This document shows positions 60,487 to 64,000 of a stretch of 64,000 nt of DNA, piece by piece. The DNA comes from CAYPHY01 sp964410625 (lineage in GTDB: Bacteria > Chloroflexota > Anaerolineae > Promineifilales > Promineifilaceae): assembly GCA_964410625.1 (NCBI GenBank), contig CAYPHY010000004.1, positions 1-64,000 of the forward strand. Direction: 5' to 3'. The translations under genes and the position numbers were made by a program. The notes under the pieces were generated by a model. That model was not told where the DNA came from, did not search any database, and saw only the letters and a program-made list of their open reading frames with translations. The stretch's first letter is position 1. Each line of letters starts with the position of its first letter.

Positions 60487-63072
60487 ATGAGTAAATCTAC
60501 AAGTACCGTCACCCCCAGCCGCAAGCAATATCTGGATGTGAAGGCGCAGCACCCCGACGCCATTGTCTTCTTTCGCCTGGGTGATTTTTACGAAACGTTT
60601 GACGACGACGCCAAGCTTGTCGCCCGCGAACTCGACCTGATCCTCACCAGCCGGCCGCAAGGCAAAAACCAGCGCACGCCGATGGCCGGTGTCCCCCATC
60701 ACGCGGCCGAAGGGTACATTGCCCGGCTAATCGCCAAAGGGTACAAGATCGCGCTGTGCGAGCAGATGAGCGCCCAGCCGGTGAACGGGCTGATGCCACG
60801 AGAGGTGATCCGTGTTTTCACCGCCGGGACGGTGATCGAGCCGGGGATGCTCGACGCAGGACGGAACAACTATCTGGCGGCCGTCATCCAGGAAGACGGC
60901 CGCGCCGGATTAGCCTACGCCGACATCACCACCGGCGAATTTGCCACCACCCAGCTCCCCACCCGCCGCGACCTGCTGGAAGAACTGGCCCGGCTGGCCC
61001 CGGCCGAACTGCTCGTCCCCGACAGTGATTTCTCGCTGCAAGACCAGGCACGCACGGTCAGCAAACTCCCCGATTGGCGCTTTGAAATCGGCACGGCACG
61101 CAATACCTTGCTGCGCCACTTCCAGGTGACGACCCTCGAAGGCTTCGGCTGCGAGCAGAAGCCGTTGGCAGCACGCGCGGCCGGGGCGATCCTCTACTAC
61201 TTGCAGGAAACCCAAAAAGGAAGCGTCGGCCAGATTCAACGCCTCGCCACCTACAGCGTAGACGGCTACATGGCGCTCAGCGAGACCACCCGCCGCCATT
61301 TGGAACTGACTGAATCCATCGGCGGGGACCGTTCCGGCTCATTGCTCCATGTGCTCAACGCCACTGTCACGCCTATGGGGGCACGGCTGCTACGCCAGCG
61401 CGTGACGCGGCCGTTGCTCGACATCGAGCGCATCAACCGGCGGCTCGATCAGGTGGCCGCCTTTTACGACGACGCGCTGCTCCGCGCTCAGGTGCGCCGC
61501 ACGCTGAAGGGATTGCCTGATCTGGAACGGCTGACCAACCGCAGCCTCAGCGGCCGCGCCATCCCCCGCGATCTGGAGCAAATCGCCATCGCCCTCGAAT
61601 CGTTGGGCGACCTGGGCAAGCTGCTTGACGACCGCCCCGCGCTGGCCGACTTACGTGCCAAACTCGATCCCTGCGCCGAAGTGCGCTCGTTGGTGCGCCG
61701 CGCCATCAGCGAAGACGCGCCGACCAACTTCAATAAAATCGGCGTCATTCGCTCTGGCTTTTCGGCCGAACTTGACGGCGTGATGACCGCCTCTGCCCAC
61801 GCGCGAGAGTGGGTCGCCAATTTGGAGCCACAAGAGCGCGAACGGACGGGCATCCCCTCGCTGAAAGTGGGCTTCAATAAAGTCTTTGGCTACTACATCG
61901 AAGTCACCCACGCCAACACCAACCTCATCCCCGACGACTACATCCGCAAGCAAACGCTAACCAACGCCGAACGCTACATCACACCGCAACTGAAGGAGTA
62001 TGAGACGCTAATCCTCAACGCCGAGGAACGGATTCTGGACATCGAACGGCGGCTGTTTACCGAGGTCAACCAGAACGTAGCCCAATATGGTGAACGGCTG
62101 CTGAACACCGCCCGCATCCTCGCCCGTTTGGATGTCGCCGCCGCGCTGGCCGAGGTCGCTGCCAACCAGGGGTATGTCCGGCCGACCCTGACCAACGACA
62201 CCACGCTGCACATTGAAAACGGCCGTCATCCTGTGGTCGAACGCACCTTACCCAACCTTTCGGCCACCGGCGAACGCTTTGTCCCCAACGACACGGCCTT
62301 TGCCGCGGACAACCGCATTCAGATCATCACCGGCCCCAATATGAGCGGTAAATCCACCTACCTGCGTCAGGTGGCGTTGATCACCCTGCTGGCGCAAATC
62401 GGCAGCTTTGTCCCGGCAACAGCGGCCGAAATCGGGCTGGTTGACCGCATCTTCACCCGCATTGGCGCTCACGACGAACTGCACGCCGGGCGTTCAACCT
62501 TCATGGTGGAGATGGTGGAAACGGCCGAAATCCTCAACCACGCCACTGCCCGTTCGCTGCTCATTTTGGATGAGATCGGCCGTGGGACCAGCACCTATGA
62601 CGGCCTCTCGCTGGCCTGGGCGATTGTCGAATATCTCCACAACCACCCGCGCCTCAAGCCACGCACCCTCTTCGCCACCCACTATCACGAATTGACCGGG
62701 CTGGCCGACTTCCTGCCCCAGGTCGCCAACTACAACGTGGACGTGGCCGAAGAGGGGGATACCGTCACCTTCCTCCATCGCATTGTCCCTGGCGGGGCAG
62801 ACCGCAGCTATGGCATCCACGTCGCCCAATTGGCCGGGTTGCCGCGTGATGTGATCCTGCGTGCGGCCGAAATCCTCAAAGATTTAGAGCGTCATGCGCC
62901 GACGGCGGCCGTTGAACCCAGCCGCCTGAGCAGCAGCCAACAAATCGCCCTCTTCCCCGAAACCAGCCCCATCCTGGAAGAGTTGGAAACGCTCGACGTG
63001 AACAGCCTTACCCCACTACAGGCGATCAACAAGCTCTACGAGTGGAAGCAACGCTACGTGCAAAATTCCTAA
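60487..63072 (+). CDS. mutS: DNA mismatch repair ATPase MutS
   Basis: 861 residues, the normal MutS size. Detects mispairs after replication. Domain I has FFRLGDFYETFDDDAKL, the Phe-x-Glu mismatch wedge; the connector and lever domains follow (about 130-500), with the clamp marked by KVGFNKVFGYYIEVTHAN. The ATPase holds ITGPNMSGKSTYLRQVALI (Walker A), FMVEMVETAEIL, LLILDEIGRGTSTYDGLSLA (Walker B) and LFATHYHEL. ATG 60487 follows GGTGA; GTG 60478 is also in frame. No mutL in the window. Confidence 0.96.
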   Translation: MSKSTSTVTPSRKQYLDVKAQHPDAIVFFRLGDFYETFDDDAKLVARELDLILTSRPQGKNQRTPMAGVPHHAAEGYIARLIAKGYKIALCEQMSAQPVNGLMPREVIRVFTAGTVIEPGMLDAGRNNYLAAVIQEDGRAGLAYADITTGEFATTQLPTRRDLLEELARLAPAELLVPDSDFSLQDQARTVSKLPDWRFEIGTARNTLLRHFQVTTLEGFGCEQKPLAARAAGAILYYLQETQKGSVGQIQRLATYSVDGYMALSETTRRHLELTESIGGDRSGSLLHVLNATVTPMGARLLRQRVTRPLLDIERINRRLDQVAAFYDDALLRAQVRRTLKGLPDLERLTNRSLSGRAIPRDLEQIAIALESLGDLGKLLDDRPALADLRAKLDPCAEVRSLVRRAISEDAPTNFNKIGVIRSGFSAELDGVMTASAHAREWVANLEPQERERTGIPSLKVGFNKVFGYYIEVTHANTNLIPDDYIRKQTLTNAERYITPQLKEYETLILNAEERILDIERRLFTEVNQNVAQYGERLLNTARILARLDVAAALAEVAANQGYVRPTLTNDTTLHIENGRHPVVERTLPNLSATGERFVPNDTAFAADNRIQIITGPNMSGKSTYLRQVALITLLAQIGSFVPATAAEIGLVDRIFTRIGAHDELHAGRSTFMVEMVETAEILNHATARSLLILDEIGRGTSTYDGLSLAWAIVEYLHNHPRLKPRTLFATHYHELTGLADFLPQVANYNVDVAEEGDTVTFLHRIVPGGADRSYGIHVAQLAGLPRDVILRAAEILKDLERHAPTAAVEPSRLSSSQQIALFPETSPILEELETLDVNSLTPLQAINKLYEWKQRYVQNS

Positions 63073-63080
63073 TCTGTCTA

Positions 63081-63215
63081 ATGGCAAACGAACCTTCTAC
63101 ATCACCTGAATTTGTCGGCCGTATTCAAGCCATTGAGGACATTTCCAGCCTCAATGAACGGAGCGAACAGTTGCTTACCGCCGACAGCCTGGCTAAAATC
63201 ATTTTGCCAGAATAG
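63081..63215 (+). CDS. Possible 44-residue protein after mutS
   Basis: ATG 63081 to TAG 63213-63215 encodes an acidic peptide (EFVGRIQAIEDISSLNERSE, ending LAKIILPE). It starts 8 bases after mutS but has no ribosome site. It could be a short helical protein, the truncated start of a lost gene, or chance. Confidence 0.3.
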   Translation: MANEPSTSPEFVGRIQAIEDISSLNERSEQLLTADSLAKIILPE

Positions 63216-63225
63216 CGACTAGCTT

Positions 63226-63240
63226 AGAAACCGGGTTTCT
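63226..63240. repeat. Single arm of the AGAAACCGGGTTTCT element
   Basis: The identical 15 bases seen at 58188-58202, without the second arm. It marks the boundary between the CGGCCG-rich mutS region and the CGGCCG-free coiled-coil/HNH pair. Confidence 0.75.
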
Positions 63241-63282
63241 GGGTATAGCGTTGTATTAATTAATGCTAGGGCTGCTCACCAA

Positions 63283-63291
63283 TGATATGAT
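63283..63291 (+). promoter_or_regulatory. Extended -10 promoter of the coiled-coil/HNH pair
   Basis: TGATATGAT: a TG-extended -10 (TATGAT at 63286-63291), about 19 bases before the ATG at 63310, which also has GAGG ahead of it. No good -35, as is usual for extended -10 promoters. Confidence 0.4.
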
Positions 63292-63309
63292 CTCATTGAG
63301 GTATTAATC

Positions 63310-63663
63310 ATGAAGCAATTCGACGAAACAGAAAGCAACCGGCTACTAGAACTGCGACTTAAGGAGTTAGAGGGAAGCCTGACGGCTGCTGAAGCGGAAG
63401 AATTAGCTAATTTAATTACAGCAATAGAAGCCGAAGAAACAGCCACCCTTGCTCCGGCAATGGCAACCCTAGAGGCCGAACAAGAAGCACTGCGCGAACG
63501 TTTGCATAATCTGCAAACAGAAAATGAAGAATTGGCTAAGTTACTAAACCAACAAGAGCAGCTTGTGAATGAAGCACGAGGATGGCTTCTTGATTTTGCT
63601 AGAAGACACAAGGCTTTACAGCAAAAGTACACATTTTTAACCGGCGAGAAACTGGCCGCATGA
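63310..63663 (+). CDS. Coiled-coil protein paired with an HNH nuclease
   Basis: 117 residues, almost wholly helical and charged; heptads run through LKELEGSLTAAEAEELANLI and LREELHN-like segments such as EALRERLHNLQTENEELAKL. The C-terminal part (ARGWLLDFARRHKALQQKY) is more basic. It overlaps the next gene by ATGA, so both are made together; it may hold or restrain the nuclease. Ends in KLAA. No family recognised. The gene lacks CGGCCG. Confidence 0.65.
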   Translation: MKQFDETESNRLLELRLKELEGSLTAAEAEELANLITAIEAEETATLAPAMATLEAEQEALRERLHNLQTENEELAKLLNQQEQLVNEARGWLLDFARRHKALQQKYTFLTGEKLAA

Positions 63664-64000
63664 GTCTTTCGTCCGAAGTACGAGAGACAGTCCGCACAAC
63701 CTACGCATATTGCTGCGGATATTGTGGTATTGCTGAAGTTCAGGTCGGTGGAACTTTAGAGATCGACCATTTCCAACCGCTAGCACATGGTGGGAGTGAT
63801 GCATTAGATAACCTGGTGTATTCTTGCACTACCTGTAATCGGTTCAAAACAAATTATTGGCCGTCAATTGGTGCACCCCCGTCCTTTCATTTACTGCACC
63901 CCAGAAAAGACAACCTCAACGAACATATCATTCTTTCCGTAAATGGTTATCTCCAGGGCCTAACTCCACGTGGCTGGTTCCATATCCGTTGGTTGCACTT
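63660..64000 (+). CDS. HNH endonuclease (3' end outside window)
   Basis: At least 113 residues, cut by the window edge. AYCCGYCGIAE and VYSCTTCNRFK form the CxxC...CxxC zinc site, and TLEIDHFQPLAHGGSDALDN is the DH catalytic motif with the following His and the structural Asn, so it is a complete HNH core. ATG 63660 overlaps the previous stop (ATGA). The downstream part (HIILSVNGYLQGLTPRGWFH) is like other McrA-type HNH proteins. May act as a restriction or mobile nuclease. Confidence 0.85.
   Translation, partial: MSLSSEVRETVRTTYAYCCGYCGIAEVQVGGTLEIDHFQPLAHGGSDALDNLVYSCTTCNRFKTNYWPSIGAPPSFHLLHPRKDNLNEHIILSVNGYLQGLTPRGWFHIRWLH

Noticed and set aside
1..64000. tRNA, rRNA, riboswitch, prophage or intact insertion sequence
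   Set aside because: No T-arm GTTCRA pattern with acceptor pairing, no rRNA-like stretch, no transposase or phage structural protein was recognised; a covariance-model scan would be needed to exclude small RNAs.

Overview
The window reads as chromosomal DNA of a Chloroflexota bacterium, probably from the Anaerolineae/Ardenticatenia/Caldilineae side of the phylum. This is inferred from family features, not from a marker-gene tree: an ABC sugar-binding lipoprotein with VEVTRVVE-type linker repeats, a secreted protein ending in LYLPLVLNH, TIR and STAND proteins sharing a death-fold-like adaptor domain, and a moderately high GC content. No rRNA, tRNA, CRISPR array, phage or intact insertion sequence was recognised.

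Layout. 200-3990: family 2 glycosyltransferase, secreted glycoside hydrolase, GH4 alpha-galactosidase, then a decayed Rhs fragment (about 3950-4531). 5057-9712: zinc-ribbon membrane protein, scpA, a GT-C type membrane glycosyltransferase with a small membrane partner, a membrane-anchored Mrr-type nuclease and a TPR membrane protein. 9893-19629: beta-propeller protein, then a full phosphate regulon on the minus strand, read as phoB, phoR, pstS, pstC, pstA, pstB, phoU. Its PstA carries an extra phosphate-binding-protein-like domain whose halves are in swapped order. 19813-26077: Tex, two VOC-fold proteins, a RelE-type toxin-antitoxin pair, an esterase, a GNAT acetyltransferase and an Xre regulator. 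26193-31815: an adaptor-TIR-FGE protein and an adaptor-STAND NTPase flank a UbiA prenyltransferase; this is the best candidate for a conflict or immune system. 32026-38279: metabolic and membrane genes (EamA transporter, thiolase, ilvE, mgsA, an Lgt relative, a YesL-like membrane protein).

38221-53406 is a carbohydrate-use locus. A DeoR repressor is divergent from an ABC importer (binding protein and two permeases, no ATPase). The importer is followed by a GH31/36-like glycosidase, an Asp/Glu racemase-family protein, an FGGY kinase, a class II aldolase, a six-hairpin glycosidase, a tandem metallo-beta-lactamase protein, a PhyH-type dioxygenase and a sugar-phosphate-isomerase-like protein. The likely logic is import, glycosidic cleavage, isomerisation, phosphorylation and aldol cleavage, but the sugar cannot be named from sequence. 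53419-58167 holds a secreted beta-helix protein, a free-standing protease propeptide-like protein and a subtilase. The end holds a dual-specificity phosphatase, a threonine-synthase-like enzyme, mutS, and a coiled-coil/HNH pair cut by the window edge.

Two genome-scale habits stand out. The 6-bp palindrome CGGCCG is spread through most genes at about ten times chance frequency, much like HIP1 in cyanobacteria, but is missing from a few segments that look acquired. Intergenic gaps are filled by at least seven families of short repeated phrases, often followed by their own reverse complement, plus discrete hairpin modules. Several of these run into the ends of genes, which affects start and stop choice.
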